Assembly (NCBI GenBank): GCA_934394815.1
Contig: CAKRRD010000003.1
Span: 1 to 64,000 of the forward strand
Reading direction: 5' to 3'
DNA length: 64,000 nucleotides
DNA from: an uncultured Acetatifactor sp.
Lineage (GTDB): Bacteria; Bacillota; Clostridia; Lachnospirales; Lachnospiraceae
Made by a program: the position numbers and the translations under genes. Below the pieces are notes generated by a model that saw nothing but the letters and a program-made list of their open reading frames with translations, did not search any database and was not told the origin of the DNA. Of this stretch, positions 19,192 through 28,224 are shown piece by piece (position 1 is the stretch's first letter; the number at the start of each line of letters is the position of its first letter).

Positions 19192-19883
19192 GCGAACACC
19201 TCCCTAAAGTAAGCATCTACGGACTTACCCTTTTCTTCCCTGATATTGTCAACGGATGTGTATAACACTAACTGCCCATAGCGCATGAAGATCACTTCAT
19301 CCAGCACCTGTTCCACATCTTCGATCAGATGGGTGGAGATCAGCACGGTAGCTTCCGGATTGTAGTTGTTGATAATGGTGCGCAGGATGTAATCTCTCGC
19401 CGCCGGATCCACCCCGGCAATGGGCTCATCGAGAATATACAGGCTGGCATTCCGGCTCATGACCAGGATCAGCTGCACCTTCTCCTTCGTGCCTTTGGAC
19501 AGGGTCCGCATCTTCACCGCAGGATCAATTCCAAGGCTCCTTAACATCTCTTCCGCCCGCTCCCTGGAAAAGTCCGCATAAAAGTCCTGAAAGAAATCCA
19601 GGATTTCCCGGATCGTCTGACTCATGGTCAGATACGTACGATCCGGCAGATAGGCTACCTTGCTCTTGGTCGCCGGTCCCACGTAATTGCCATCGATCAT
19701 GATGGTGCCTTCCGTCGGTGTCAGCAGACCGTTTAACATTTTGATCAGAGTCGTCTTGCCACTGCCGTTAGGCCCTAACAGTCCGATGATCTTCCCTTTG
19801 GGAAGACTTACGGTCAGATGATTCACGGCTGTATTTGCACCGTATTTCTTGGTCAGATTTACAATTTCCACCAGATTATTCAT
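19185..19883 (-). CDS. ABC exporter ATP-binding protein (YtrB-like)
   Basis: A 232-residue ABC ATPase. Walker A is GPNGSGKTT, the signature is the degenerate TLSKGTKEK, Walker B is LYILDEPIAGVD, and the switch His is ISTHLI. The LSKG signature in place of LSGG is common in the YtrB/BcrA group of ABC-2 exporters. GAGGCGG precedes the ATG. It lies 47 bases downstream of the GntR regulator and overlaps the permease gene. Confidence 0.92.
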   Translation of the reverse strand: MNNLVEIVNLTKKYGANTAVNHLTVSLPKGKIIGLLGPNGSGKTTLIKMLNGLLTPTEGTIMIDGNYVGPATKSKVAYLPDRTYLTMSQTIREILDFFQDFYADFSRERAEEMLRSLGIDPAVKMRTLSKGTKEKVQLILVMSRNASLYILDEPIAGVDPAARDYILRTIINNYNPEATVLISTHLIEDVEQVLDEVIFMRYGQLVLYTSVDNIREEKGKSVDAYFREVFAC

Positions 19884-19930
19884 TTCTATTTCCGCCTCTC
19901 TTTGTTTTCGTCATGGGTTCCGAGCCTTTC

Positions 19931-20290
19931 TCAGGCTTGTACCTTATCGAAGAGATCCCGGATCTCTTCCTTCTGATACCCCAGTTCCTGCATGTTATTG
20001 ATAAAATTCCGGACATGACCGGCTGCCAGCTGTTCTCGGGTATTTCCAATCAGTCCGGTGTCCTCCGTCACGGTTCTTCCACTGGTGCGCTGTGTCACGA
20101 TCAGGCCGCTCCGCTCCAGTTCCGCAAAAGCTTTCTGCATCGTATTCGGATTCACCGCTGCCACCGCCGCAAGATCTCTTACGCTCGGCAGCTTCTCTCC
20201 CGGCTGATATTTTCCCGACACGATCTCTCTCTGGATCCGTTCCACCAGCTGCGCATATATGGGTCTGTCCGCATCTAATTCCCACGCCAT
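19931..20290 (-). CDS. GntR-family regulator, YtrA type
   Basis: A 119-residue regulator with the GntR winged helix (about 10-75: YAQLVERIQREIVSGKYQPG, KLPSVRDLAAVAAVNPNT) and a short C-terminal helical tail instead of a ligand domain, as in the YtrA subfamily. The ATG at 20290 is chosen because AGGAAAGG lies nine bases upstream; an ATG three codons earlier overlaps that site. It heads the exporter operon and probably represses it by binding the inverted repeat over its own -10 box. Confidence 0.9.
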   Translation of the reverse strand: MAWELDADRPIYAQLVERIQREIVSGKYQPGEKLPSVRDLAAVAAVNPNTMQKAFAELERSGLIVTQRTSGRTVTEDTGLIGNTREQLAAGHVRNFINNMQELGYQKEEIRDLFDKVQA

Positions 20291-20374
20291 TCCTATCATC
20301 CTTTCCTGTTTTTTCTGTCACTTATCATTTTTTGTGGATGCTTCCCCTGTCCTCAAAAGCTTTGTTGTTTCACT

Positions 20375-20422
20375 GTATTATTTATTTAATACAATAATAC
20401 GTTATATATTTTTATCTGTCAA
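20375..20422 (-). promoter_or_regulatory. Promoter and inverted-repeat operator of the GntR-ABC operon
   Basis: TTGACA (20417-20422) and TATTAT (20394-20399) are 17 bases apart on the minus strand. An inverted repeat, GTATTATT and AATAATAC with a 10-base centre (20375-20400), covers the -10 box. The layout suggests autorepression by the GntR protein, as is usual in this subfamily. Confidence 0.7.
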
Positions 20423-20537
20423 GTTTTTTCCATGCACATTTTTTCTGTTTTGGCATATTCTGTAAGGAACATTTATTGCCTGCCCCAACCGTTCTCTGTG
20501 ATCTGCTGCTCTAAAACGGGCCAGGCAGAAAGGACCC

Positions 20538-21785
20538 ATGTCCATGGATACTACTTATACAGGTTCCCTTCAGATCAGCGTAACCTCCTCGCTTGGGCTG
20601 ACCCCGATCTCCGGGGCCACTGTTACCGTTTCCTATACCGGGGATCCCGACTCCCCTCTGGAAACCCTCACCACCGACGAATCCGGGCAGACTTCCGTGA
20701 TCACTCTGCCGGCGCCTCCCAGAGATCTGTCCCTCTCTCCGGACATCACCGCACAGCCTTATTCCGAATACAATATTCAGGTAACAGCCAAAGGCTTCGA
20801 GCCGGTGCTGGTGTCCGGTTCCGAGATCCTTGCGGATGAATTCTCCCTGCAATCCATACGAATGAATCCCCTTAATGTCACAGAAGAGGAAGAAAAAATC
20901 GTTGTTATACCCGCTCATACCCTCTTCGGAGAATACCCGCCGAAGATTCCGGAAGAAGAGATCAAGCCCATGAACGAGACCGGAGAGATCGTCCTGAGCC
21001 GCGTAGTCATTCCGGAGTACATCATCGTACATGACGGTGTCCCGGAGGATCCCACCGCCCGCAACTACTGGGTGCGTTACAAGGATTATATCAAAAATGT
21101 AGCCTCCAGCGAGATCTATTCCACCTGGCCGGAAAGTGCGATCTATGCCAACATTCTGGTCATTCAGTCCTTTACATTAAACAGAGTCTACACGGAGTGG
21201 TACCGAGGACGTGGATACGATTTTACCATAACTTCTTCTACCGCATATGACCAGAAATGGATCTATGGCAGAAATATATTCGAAGAGATCGATTATCTGG
21301 TAGACTCCATCTTTACCAACTATTTATCCAGACCCGGCGTGCGGCAGCCTATTTTCACTTCCTACTGTGACGGGAACCGTGCCACCTGCCGGGGACTTAG
21401 CCAGTGGGGTTCCAAATCCCTTGCCGATCAGGGATACTCTGCCATTGACATCATCCACTATTACTACGGTAATGACATGTATATCAACTCCGCAGATATC
21501 ATTTCCGGCGTTCCCTCCTCCTGGCCCGGCTATGATCTGACCATCGGCTCCTCCGGGGAAAAGGTCCGTCAGCTGCAGCAACAGTTGAACCGGATCGCCA
21601 GAAACTATCCGGCGATCCCCACACTGACTCCCGACGGGATCTACGGCCCCGGCACAGCGGAAGCCGTCCGTACCTTCCAGAGGATCTTTAATCTGCCCCA
21701 GACCGGTATCGTGGATTATCCCACCTGGTTTGAGATCTCAGACATCTATGTGGGAGTAACGCGCATCTCGGAACCGGATGCCTGA
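20538..21785 (+). CDS. SpoIID-like protein with peptidoglycan-binding domain
   Basis: A 415-residue protein in three parts. Residues about 1-95 look like a carboxypeptidase-regulatory-type beta-sandwich (ITVTSS-like strands, SGATVTVSYTGDP). Residues about 150-325 resemble the SpoIID/LytB amidase-enhancer domain, with the closing motif GLSQWGSKSLADQGYSAIDI followed by IHYYYG. Residues about 338-408 are a PG_binding_1 repeat (SSGEKVRQLQQQLNRIA, DGIYGPGTAEAVRTFQ). No signal peptide or membrane helix is visible, odd for a wall-active protein. AAAGGA precedes two candidate ATGs at 20538 and 20544. A role in cortex or spore wall remodelling is inferred. It is transcribed alone, converging on htpG. 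Confidence 0.8.
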   Translation: MSMDTTYTGSLQISVTSSLGLTPISGATVTVSYTGDPDSPLETLTTDESGQTSVITLPAPPRDLSLSPDITAQPYSEYNIQVTAKGFEPVLVSGSEILADEFSLQSIRMNPLNVTEEEEKIVVIPAHTLFGEYPPKIPEEEIKPMNETGEIVLSRVVIPEYIIVHDGVPEDPTARNYWVRYKDYIKNVASSEIYSTWPESAIYANILVIQSFTLNRVYTEWYRGRGYDFTITSSTAYDQKWIYGRNIFEEIDYLVDSIFTNYLSRPGVRQPIFTSYCDGNRATCRGLSQWGSKSLADQGYSAIDIIHYYYGNDMYINSADIISGVPSSWPGYDLTIGSSGEKVRQLQQQLNRIARNYPAIPTLTPDGIYGPGTAEAVRTFQRIFNLPQTGIVDYPTWFEISDIYVGVTRISEPDA

Positions 21786-21836
21786 CAAAAAAGCGCCCGA
21801 AGTGATCGTGAAATCCGCTTCGGGCGTTCCTGTTTT
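21785..21836. terminator. Bidirectional terminator between the SpoIID-like gene and htpG
   Basis: A perfect 9-bp stem, CGCCCGAAG pairing with CTTCGGGCG around a 15-base loop, lies between two convergent genes. It has six T on the minus-strand side and a T-rich run on the plus-strand side, so it should serve both. Confidence 0.85.
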
Positions 21837-21852
21837 TACATTTCTATTTGTT

Positions 21853-23958
21853 TTATCTGGTCAGCAGCATCATAATGTCGTTGCTTCTTGCCACGAACTT
21901 GGTCATGGCATCAGCAGACAGAGGTGCATGCTGGAGTTTTGCCAGATCGTACAGCTGCTCGCAGATCATTTCTGCATTCTCGCCGTCCTGGTGCTCCGTA
22001 ATGTACTGTACCAGAGGATGGTTGGCATTCAGGATCAGGGTCTCGCCCTCACCACCGAAAGCACTCATATCCATACCGGGCATGGAGTACATCTTCATCA
22101 TATCCTGCATACGTCTGCTCTCTTCGGACAGCGTGATCATAGAAGAGATCTTCTTGTTCTTCAGCTTCTCTACCTTGATCGTGATCTTGTCATTCTTCAG
22201 AGCCTTCTTCATCAGCTTGCTGATGCTCTCAGCCTGCTCTTCCATCTCTTTTTCAGCCTTCTTGGAAGTCTTGGACTTCAGGGCATCGGTCACATCCGCA
22301 TCGATACGCTGGAACTTGATTCCCTCGTTCTTCTGCTCCAACTGGGAGATGAAGGGCTGATCGATATTGTGGGTCAGGATCACAGCATCCATCTTGGCAG
22401 CCTTGAACATATTGATGTACTGGCTCTGCTGCTGTTCATCCGTTACATAGTAGATGATCTTCTCCTTCTTCTCTTCCTCGGCATTTTCCTCAGAAGCGTC
22501 GGCTTCCGTCTTGTCCTCTACGACTTCGGCTTCTACCTTATTGCCGTTCTCATCCACTGCATTTTCCTTGTTCTCTTCCTCATCCTGCGGCTTGATCTCC
22601 AGGCACTCCGGCAGCGTCAGATATTTGCCCTCCAGATTCTTGAAAAGGATGTAATCGTTCATTTTCTCACAGAACTTGTCATCCTTCAGGCAGCCGAACT
22701 TGATGAAGGGACTGATGTCATCCCAGTACTTGTCGTACTCTTCCTTGTCGGTCTTGCACATACCCGCCAGCTTGTCCGCTACCTTCTTGGTAATGTACTC
22801 AGCGATCTTCTTGACAAATCCGTCGTTCTGCAATGCGCTTCTGGATACATTCAGAGGCAGATCCGGGCAATCAATGACACCCTTTAACAACAGCAGGAAC
22901 TCCGGAATGACTTCCTTGATGTTATCTGCGATGAATACCTGATTGTTGTACAGCTTGATGGTACCTTCGATGGACTCATACTCCATATTGATCTTCGGGA
23001 AGTACAGAATACCCTTCAGATTGAAAGGATAGTCCATGTTCAGGTGGATCCAGAACAGAGGCTCCTTATAATCCTGGAATACCTTGCGGTAGAAGTCCAG
23101 ATACTCTTCCTTTGTGCACTCGTTGGGATGTTTGGTCCACAGAGGCTGTGTCTCGTTGATCAGTTCGGGACGCTTTCTGATCTTCAGCTTCTTCGGCTCT
23201 TCTGCCGCCTCAGCAGTTTCTGCATTCTCGCCCTCTGCCGTTTCCTTCTTCTCCGGCTTGATCTCTTCCAGCACTTCATCATCGGGAAGCTTTTCCTCTT
23301 CCTTGATGATCTGGGTCTCCTTGGTGTTCGCCTTGGACAGATAGATTTCGGTAGGCATGAAGGAACAATACTTCTTCACAACCTCACGAGCCTTGTACTC
23401 ATTGCAAAACTCCAGGCAATCTTCATTTAAGAACAGGGTAATGGTCGTACCCACGTCCGTCTTGTCACCGTCTTCCATGGAGAACTCGGTGCCGCCGTCG
23501 CACTCCCAGTGCACTGCCCTGGCACCATCCTTGTAGGATAAGGTGTCGATATGTACTTCATCCGCTACCATGAATGCGGAATAGAAGCCCAGTCCGAAAT
23601 GACCGATGATCTGGTCGGAATTGCTCTTGTCCTTATATTTCTCAATGAAATCCGTAGCGCCGGAAAATGCGATCTGGTTGATATACTCTTCCACTTCGTC
23701 GGCGGTCATGCCCAGACCGTTATCCTTGAAGGTCAGTGTCTTCTTCTCAGGATCCACGATGACATCCACACGTCCCTTATAACCTTCGGGAAGAGAATAT
23801 TCTCCCATCATGTCCAGTTTTTTCAGCTTGGTCACAGCATCGCAGCCGTTAGAGATCAGCTCTCTGTAGAAAATGTCGTGATCGGAATACAACCACTTTT
23901 TAATAATCGGAAAAATGTTTTCACTGTTGATTGATAAGCTACCGCTTTTTGCTGCCAT
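21853..23958 (-). CDS. htpG: Hsp90-family chaperone HtpG
   Basis: A 701-residue ATP-dependent chaperone of the Hsp90 family. The N-terminal nucleotide-binding motifs are intact (YRELISNGCDA, FKDNGLGMT, IGHFGLGFYSAF). It is about 75 residues longer than the E. coli protein because of two acidic low-complexity insertions, at about 220-260 (between N and middle domains) and about 460-500. The ATG at 23958 fits AAAGGA better than an upstream GTG that nearly touches it. A CIRCE operator overlaps its promoter, so HrcA control is very likely. Confidence 0.97.
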   Translation of the reverse strand: MAAKSGSLSINSENIFPIIKKWLYSDHDIFYRELISNGCDAVTKLKKLDMMGEYSLPEGYKGRVDVIVDPEKKTLTFKDNGLGMTADEVEEYINQIAFSGATDFIEKYKDKSNSDQIIGHFGLGFYSAFMVADEVHIDTLSYKDGARAVHWECDGGTEFSMEDGDKTDVGTTITLFLNEDCLEFCNEYKAREVVKKYCSFMPTEIYLSKANTKETQIIKEEEKLPDDEVLEEIKPEKKETAEGENAETAEAAEEPKKLKIRKRPELINETQPLWTKHPNECTKEEYLDFYRKVFQDYKEPLFWIHLNMDYPFNLKGILYFPKINMEYESIEGTIKLYNNQVFIADNIKEVIPEFLLLLKGVIDCPDLPLNVSRSALQNDGFVKKIAEYITKKVADKLAGMCKTDKEEYDKYWDDISPFIKFGCLKDDKFCEKMNDYILFKNLEGKYLTLPECLEIKPQDEEENKENAVDENGNKVEAEVVEDKTEADASEENAEEEKKEKIIYYVTDEQQQSQYINMFKAAKMDAVILTHNIDQPFISQLEQKNEGIKFQRIDADVTDALKSKTSKKAEKEMEEQAESISKLMKKALKNDKITIKVEKLKNKKISSMITLSEESRRMQDMMKMYSMPGMDMSAFGGEGETLILNANHPLVQYITEHQDGENAEMICEQLYDLAKLQHAPLSADAMTKFVARSNDIMMLLTR

Positions 23959-24019
23959 TTTTACCACATCCTTTTCTATAATTGCACAGTCATGGCTGAC
24001 TGCTATCTAACTGATTCTA

Positions 24020-24048
24020 AGTGTAGGACTGCAAAAATAAAAAGTCAA
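24020..24048 (-). promoter_or_regulatory. Second possible htpG promoter
   Basis: TTGACT and TACACT lie 17 bases apart on the minus strand, 62 bases before the htpG start and just downstream of the CIRCE element. It may give a basal transcript not fully subject to HrcA. Confidence 0.5.
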
Positions 24049-24055
24049 GACAAAT

Positions 24056-24093
24056 TTAGCACTCATTATAAATGAGTGCTAACAATCTGTCAA
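24056..24093 (-). promoter_or_regulatory. CIRCE operator within a consensus promoter of htpG
   Basis: TTAGCACTC-N9-GAGTGCTAA at 24056-24082 is a perfect match to the HrcA operator CIRCE. On the minus strand a perfect SigA promoter, TTGACA (24088-24093), 17 bases, TATAAT (24065-24070), is interleaved with it: the -10 box is the central spacer of the operator. HrcA bound here must block RNA polymerase. Confidence 0.95.
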
Positions 24094-24160
24094 AAATCCA
24101 GTATTTATCAACATTTCCGTAATTCTAAAATTTTAATAAAGCGTATGGTGTTCCTAAGAA

Positions 24161-25285
24161 TCACTCCTCCGGGAAATATTTTGCATACACATCAAAAAAG
24201 TTATCCGTAGTCACCTGTTCGTCCGTGATCAGGGTGATCTCATCCCACAGTTTGTCATTGAGCTGACGCACCAGCGTATTCACGAAGCTGTCATACTCCT
24301 GTCCGAAGACTTCCCTTTTCCGTTCCTCTACAATCTTAAGCTTATTGGCATCGGTTTCTTCTCTGTCCAGTGTATTGGTACATTTGATAATATAATATCC
24401 TCTTTCGCACTGAATCACCTGGCTCACTTCATCCGTTGCCAGGTTAAATGCTGCTTCCTCGTAGGCACTCTCCGCCTCCCCCTTACCGAAGGAATAGGTG
24501 ATCTCGGAATCATCGCTGTATTTGGAAGCCAGCTCCGTGAAATCGTGTTCTCCGTCCACCGCCATGGCTCTCACCTCACAGGCTTTTTCGTAAGCTTTTT
24601 GGATAGAACTTTCCGAATAGGGTTTTAAGTTACCGTCCATGTCCGTGGATGCCGTTGCAAAAAAGATCTGCTGCACCGTAATCTTGCGCGCCTCGTCATC
24701 ACTGATCTCCGGATTGATATCCTGAATGATCAGCCGATAGACCTTATCTGCCATGGCGTATTCCCGGTACAGATTTTCCACGATCTCCTCCGTGGCGCCC
24801 ATGGTCTCGATCTCTGTGTCATTCAGGGAAGAATAATACTCCTGCGCTGCCTGAACAACCTTTGCCTCCTCGCCTTCCTCCAGCGTGACTTCCTTCTCCT
24901 TTGCCAGCAGATACATGGTCTTGATCTGGGCGATTCTTGCCAGAACTGTCTCCTTGACATTATCCTCCAGCGTCACACCGTTTAAGGAAGTGTTCCAGAT
25001 CTCCGTTCCGTAGACATTCTCATACTGATTCTGCGTCGTGGTCAGATAGATCATAATCTCCGCTTTGGAACAGGATTCATCCCCGATCCGGAACACCTCA
25101 TTTTTCCCCAGACCCGTGGTGAACACCACCTTCGTGCCCTCACTGCTGCCGCAGGCAGTGAGTCCCACTGCCATGCTCATTCCCAGTACTCCGGCGGTCA
25201 GCACCGCTGCCACACATTTCCTCCCCCTGCATTCTCTGTATTCGGTATTGCTTTTGTTATCTTTTTCTCTATCATAAAAAAACAT
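24161..25285 (-). CDS. PPIC-type peptidyl-prolyl isomerase lipoprotein
   Basis: A 374-residue surface lipoprotein with a long positively charged N-terminus, then a hydrophobic stretch and lipobox (VGLTAC). Residues about 60-185 form a SurA/PrsA-like N-domain, residues about 190-315 a parvulin domain (ITVQQIFFA, FTELASKYSDDSE, SQVIQCERGYYIIKC). It probably helps fold secreted proteins outside the membrane. AGGAAAAC precedes the ATG. It lies upstream of htpG, separated by the CIRCE promoter, so the two chaperone genes may share readthrough transcription. Confidence 0.9.
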   Translation of the reverse strand: MFFYDREKDNKSNTEYRECRGRKCVAAVLTAGVLGMSMAVGLTACGSSEGTKVVFTTGLGKNEVFRIGDESCSKAEIMIYLTTTQNQYENVYGTEIWNTSLNGVTLEDNVKETVLARIAQIKTMYLLAKEKEVTLEEGEEAKVVQAAQEYYSSLNDTEIETMGATEEIVENLYREYAMADKVYRLIIQDINPEISDDEARKITVQQIFFATASTDMDGNLKPYSESSIQKAYEKACEVRAMAVDGEHDFTELASKYSDDSEITYSFGKGEAESAYEEAAFNLATDEVSQVIQCERGYYIIKCTNTLDREETDANKLKIVEERKREVFGQEYDSFVNTLVRQLNDKLWDEITLITDEQVTTDNFFDVYAKYFPEE

Positions 25286-25411
25286 CTGTTTTCCTGCCTT
25301 TACAGTTCTCTTTTTTCTCTCTTTCGAAAGCCCTTGAAATTTGATTATACCCTATTTTGATACAGTGTGCCAAATTTTCTTGTAAGTTCAGAAAAATATA
25401 AGAATTTCAGA

Positions 25412-25460
25412 CAACAGAAAAGTGCGTGCAGCATCTTTTGTCCACACGCACTTTCCTTTT
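25412..25460 (-). terminator. Terminator of the formate dehydrogenase operon
   Basis: A 10-bp stem, AAAGTGCGTG pairing with CACGCACTTT, lies 47 bases past the fdhA stop. TTTTCTGTTG follows on the minus strand. Confidence 0.75.
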
Positions 25461-25500
25461 TTGTTTTCTTAACCACTCGGTGGTTATATTTTCCCTTATT

Positions 25501-28224
25501 TTACTCTGCGATGTTCTCAGCCAGTCTGTCCTCTGCGGAAAGCTTTTCCACTTTTACCGCACAGACTTTGTATTCCGGAATTCTCGCATATTTATCCAAT
25601 GCCGCATTGGTCAGGATATTGGCATTACCATCCGGGAAATGGAACGGCATCCACGTCTCCTTCGGAGACACTTTATCTCCCACTCTCGCAGTCGTGATCA
25701 GCGTACCTCTTCTGGAGGTAACTCTTACCTTTTCTCCGTTTTCAATGCCCAGCCGTACTGCATCCTCTGTATTCAACTCGATGAAGGAATGGCCTTCCTT
25801 TTCCATCAGTCCCGGGGTCTTGCCGGTCATGGCTCTGGTATTGTAATGGTACAGAATACGTCCCGTCATCATGATAAACGGATATTCTTCATCCGGAAGT
25901 TCCGCACTGGGCACATACTCTGCAGGGTAGAACCATCCCAGTCCTCTGGAGAACTTACCCACATGTAAGATCGGTGTACCGGGGTGCTTCTTATCCGGGC
26001 AGGGCCACTGGATGCTTTCTCCCTTGTCCAGTCTTCTGTGGCTGATTCCCGCAAAGCTGGGAGTCAGGGACGAAATCTCATCCATGATTTCCTCAGAAGT
26101 CAGCTGGGGCTGCGGATATCCCATGCGGTTCATCAGGTCGATGAAAATATCGGTATCCAGACGCATCTCGCCTTCCAGTGTCACTGCTTTACGCACACGC
26201 TGTACTCTTCTCTCCGTATTGCTGAAGGTGCCTTCCTTCTCCGCATAGCTGGTACCGGGCAGAATCACATCCGCATACTGCGCGGTCTCTGTCATGAACA
26301 GGTCGGACAATACCAGGAAATCCAGACTTTCCAGTGCCTTACGGATATGATGCTGGTCCGCATCCGTTACGACAGGGTCCTCGCCGAAGATAAAGAGTCC
26401 CCGGATCTCCTTACGGATTGCCGCAGGGAATACATCCGTTGCATGTACACCGGGCTTTTTGTTCAGCTCCACGCCCCATGCTTTTTCAAATTTCGCCATA
26501 ACCTCGGGATTCGTCACCTTCTGATAGCCGGGGAAATCTCCCGGCAGTGCACCCATGTCACAGGCTCCCTGTACATTATTCTGGCCACGTAAGGGATTTA
26601 CGCCACAACCGCTGCGTCCCAGCTTGCCCACCAGCATGGCCATATTGGACATGGACATAACGCCCTCGGTTCCGGTGGAATGTTCCGTTACACCCAGGCA
26701 ATAGATAATAGGTGCTTTCTTCGCCTTGGCATACATCAGTGCTGCCTCCCGCAGATGGTCTGCGTCAATATGACAAATCTCTGCCACACGCTCCGGGGTA
26801 TATTCCGCTACGATCTTTTTCAGTTCTTCAAAGCCTTCGGTTCTGGTGCGGATAAACTCCTCATCCGCCAGTCCCTCGTTAATGATCACATTCATCATAC
26901 CGTTGGCAAATGCCACGTTGGTACCGGGCTTTAATTTCAGATGAATATCTGCCTGTCTGGACAGACCGATATCTCTGGGATCCACCACGATCAGACGGGT
27001 TCCCCTCTCCACAGCCTGACGGATCTGCATACCGATGACAGGATGCGCTTCTTCCGGATTGGAACCTACCAGCATGATCACATCCACATCATTTGTAATG
27101 TCACTGATGGGATTGGTCATGGCTCCGCTTCCCAGGGTCATGGCAAGTCCGGCCACGGTTGCGGAATGACAGACTCTGGCACAGTTGTCTACATTATTGG
27201 TGCCAAACGCACAGCGGACCATTTTCTGCAGCATATAACAGTCCTCATTGGGAGAACGGGAGCAGGCAAAGCCTGCCAGTGCATCAGAACCGTATTTTTT
27301 CTTGATCTCGGTAAATTTAGCTGCGATCAGATCCAGTGCCTCATCCCAGGTAGCACGCTCAAACTCTCCGGTCTCATGATTCTTGATCAGAGGATATTTT
27401 AATCTCTCCGGTGAATGTACGAAATTAAAGGAGCCAAATCTGCCCTTAACACACAGCAGTCCCTTGTTGGAAGGGCCGTTTGCCGGTTCCACATCCACGA
27501 TCTCGTTATCCTTTACCACCAGATAATACTGACAGCCGGTAGCACAATGGGGACAGGTCGTCAGAACCTTTTTCACCTTGCCGACCTGGTACTTTTTACG
27601 GTTTTTGGCTACCAGTGCTCCGGTAGGACATACTGCCGCGCAGTTACCGCAGGACTCGCAGTCTGTCTCCTTCCAGTCCGGTCCGAACGGAGCATCGATC
27701 AGGGTTCTCGTACCGATCTTGCTGTTATGCAGGGTGCCGTTGCAGGACACCTTGTTACAAGTGCTGACACATCTCTGACAGTTGATGCACAGTTCCGGAT
27801 AATAGGTCAGAAAAGGATTTTCTTTTTTCGCTTCAAATTTTGCCGCACTTCCGGGATAGCAGGACTTCGTAATGCCATATTCATTGGACAGATCCTGCAG
27901 TCTGCAGTCACCGGATTTGCTGCAGGAGAAGCATCTGACATCATGGTTGGCCAGCAGCATGTTCAATACCTGTTTTCTGCTGTTCACCACTCTCTCGGAA
28001 TGAGTGTTCACCACCATTCCTTCTTTCACTTTCGTATTGCAGGAAGTTACCAGATGTCTGCTGCCTTCTACTTCCACCACGCACATCTTGCAGGCTCCTA
28101 CCTCATTGACATCCTTCAGGTAGCAGAGTGTGGGGATCTTGACATCCGCCTCCTGTGCAGCTTCCAGTATGGATAAATTCTCATCTACGGAAATCTGTTT
28201 TCCATCTATGGTGATCGTTACCAT
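25501..28224 (-). CDS. fdhA: Cytoplasmic formate dehydrogenase catalytic subunit (Cys type)
   Basis: A 907-residue molybdo(tungsto)pterin oxidoreductase. From the N-terminus: NuoG-like 2Fe-2S domain (Cys 34, 45, 48, 62), His-Cys3 cluster (His94, Cys 98, 101, 107), two ferredoxin clusters (around Cys146-160 and Cys189-199), then the catalytic domain with its own cluster (Cys 224, 227, 231, 258). The metal-ligand position is Cys352 (CARVCHSATVAGL), encoded TGT, so this is the Cys and not the selenocysteine form. The His that follows is kept, which favours formate dehydrogenase. AAGGAGG precedes the ATG, which overlaps the upstream stop by one base. FdhD and cofactor genes lie next door. Confidence 0.92.
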   Translation of the reverse strand: MVTITIDGKQISVDENLSILEAAQEADVKIPTLCYLKDVNEVGACKMCVVEVEGSRHLVTSCNTKVKEGMVVNTHSERVVNSRKQVLNMLLANHDVRCFSCSKSGDCRLQDLSNEYGITKSCYPGSAAKFEAKKENPFLTYYPELCINCQRCVSTCNKVSCNGTLHNSKIGTRTLIDAPFGPDWKETDCESCGNCAAVCPTGALVAKNRKKYQVGKVKKVLTTCPHCATGCQYYLVVKDNEIVDVEPANGPSNKGLLCVKGRFGSFNFVHSPERLKYPLIKNHETGEFERATWDEALDLIAAKFTEIKKKYGSDALAGFACSRSPNEDCYMLQKMVRCAFGTNNVDNCARVCHSATVAGLAMTLGSGAMTNPISDITNDVDVIMLVGSNPEEAHPVIGMQIRQAVERGTRLIVVDPRDIGLSRQADIHLKLKPGTNVAFANGMMNVIINEGLADEEFIRTRTEGFEELKKIVAEYTPERVAEICHIDADHLREAALMYAKAKKAPIIYCLGVTEHSTGTEGVMSMSNMAMLVGKLGRSGCGVNPLRGQNNVQGACDMGALPGDFPGYQKVTNPEVMAKFEKAWGVELNKKPGVHATDVFPAAIRKEIRGLFIFGEDPVVTDADQHHIRKALESLDFLVLSDLFMTETAQYADVILPGTSYAEKEGTFSNTERRVQRVRKAVTLEGEMRLDTDIFIDLMNRMGYPQPQLTSEEIMDEISSLTPSFAGISHRRLDKGESIQWPCPDKKHPGTPILHVGKFSRGLGWFYPAEYVPSAELPDEEYPFIMMTGRILYHYNTRAMTGKTPGLMEKEGHSFIELNTEDAVRLGIENGEKVRVTSRRGTLITTARVGDKVSPKETWMPFHFPDGNANILTNAALDKYARIPEYKVCAVKVEKLSAEDRLAENIAE

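Noticed and set aside
27168..27175. Selenocysteine codon in formate dehydrogenase
   Set aside because: The metal-ligand codon reads TGT for Cys and the frame is open throughout.
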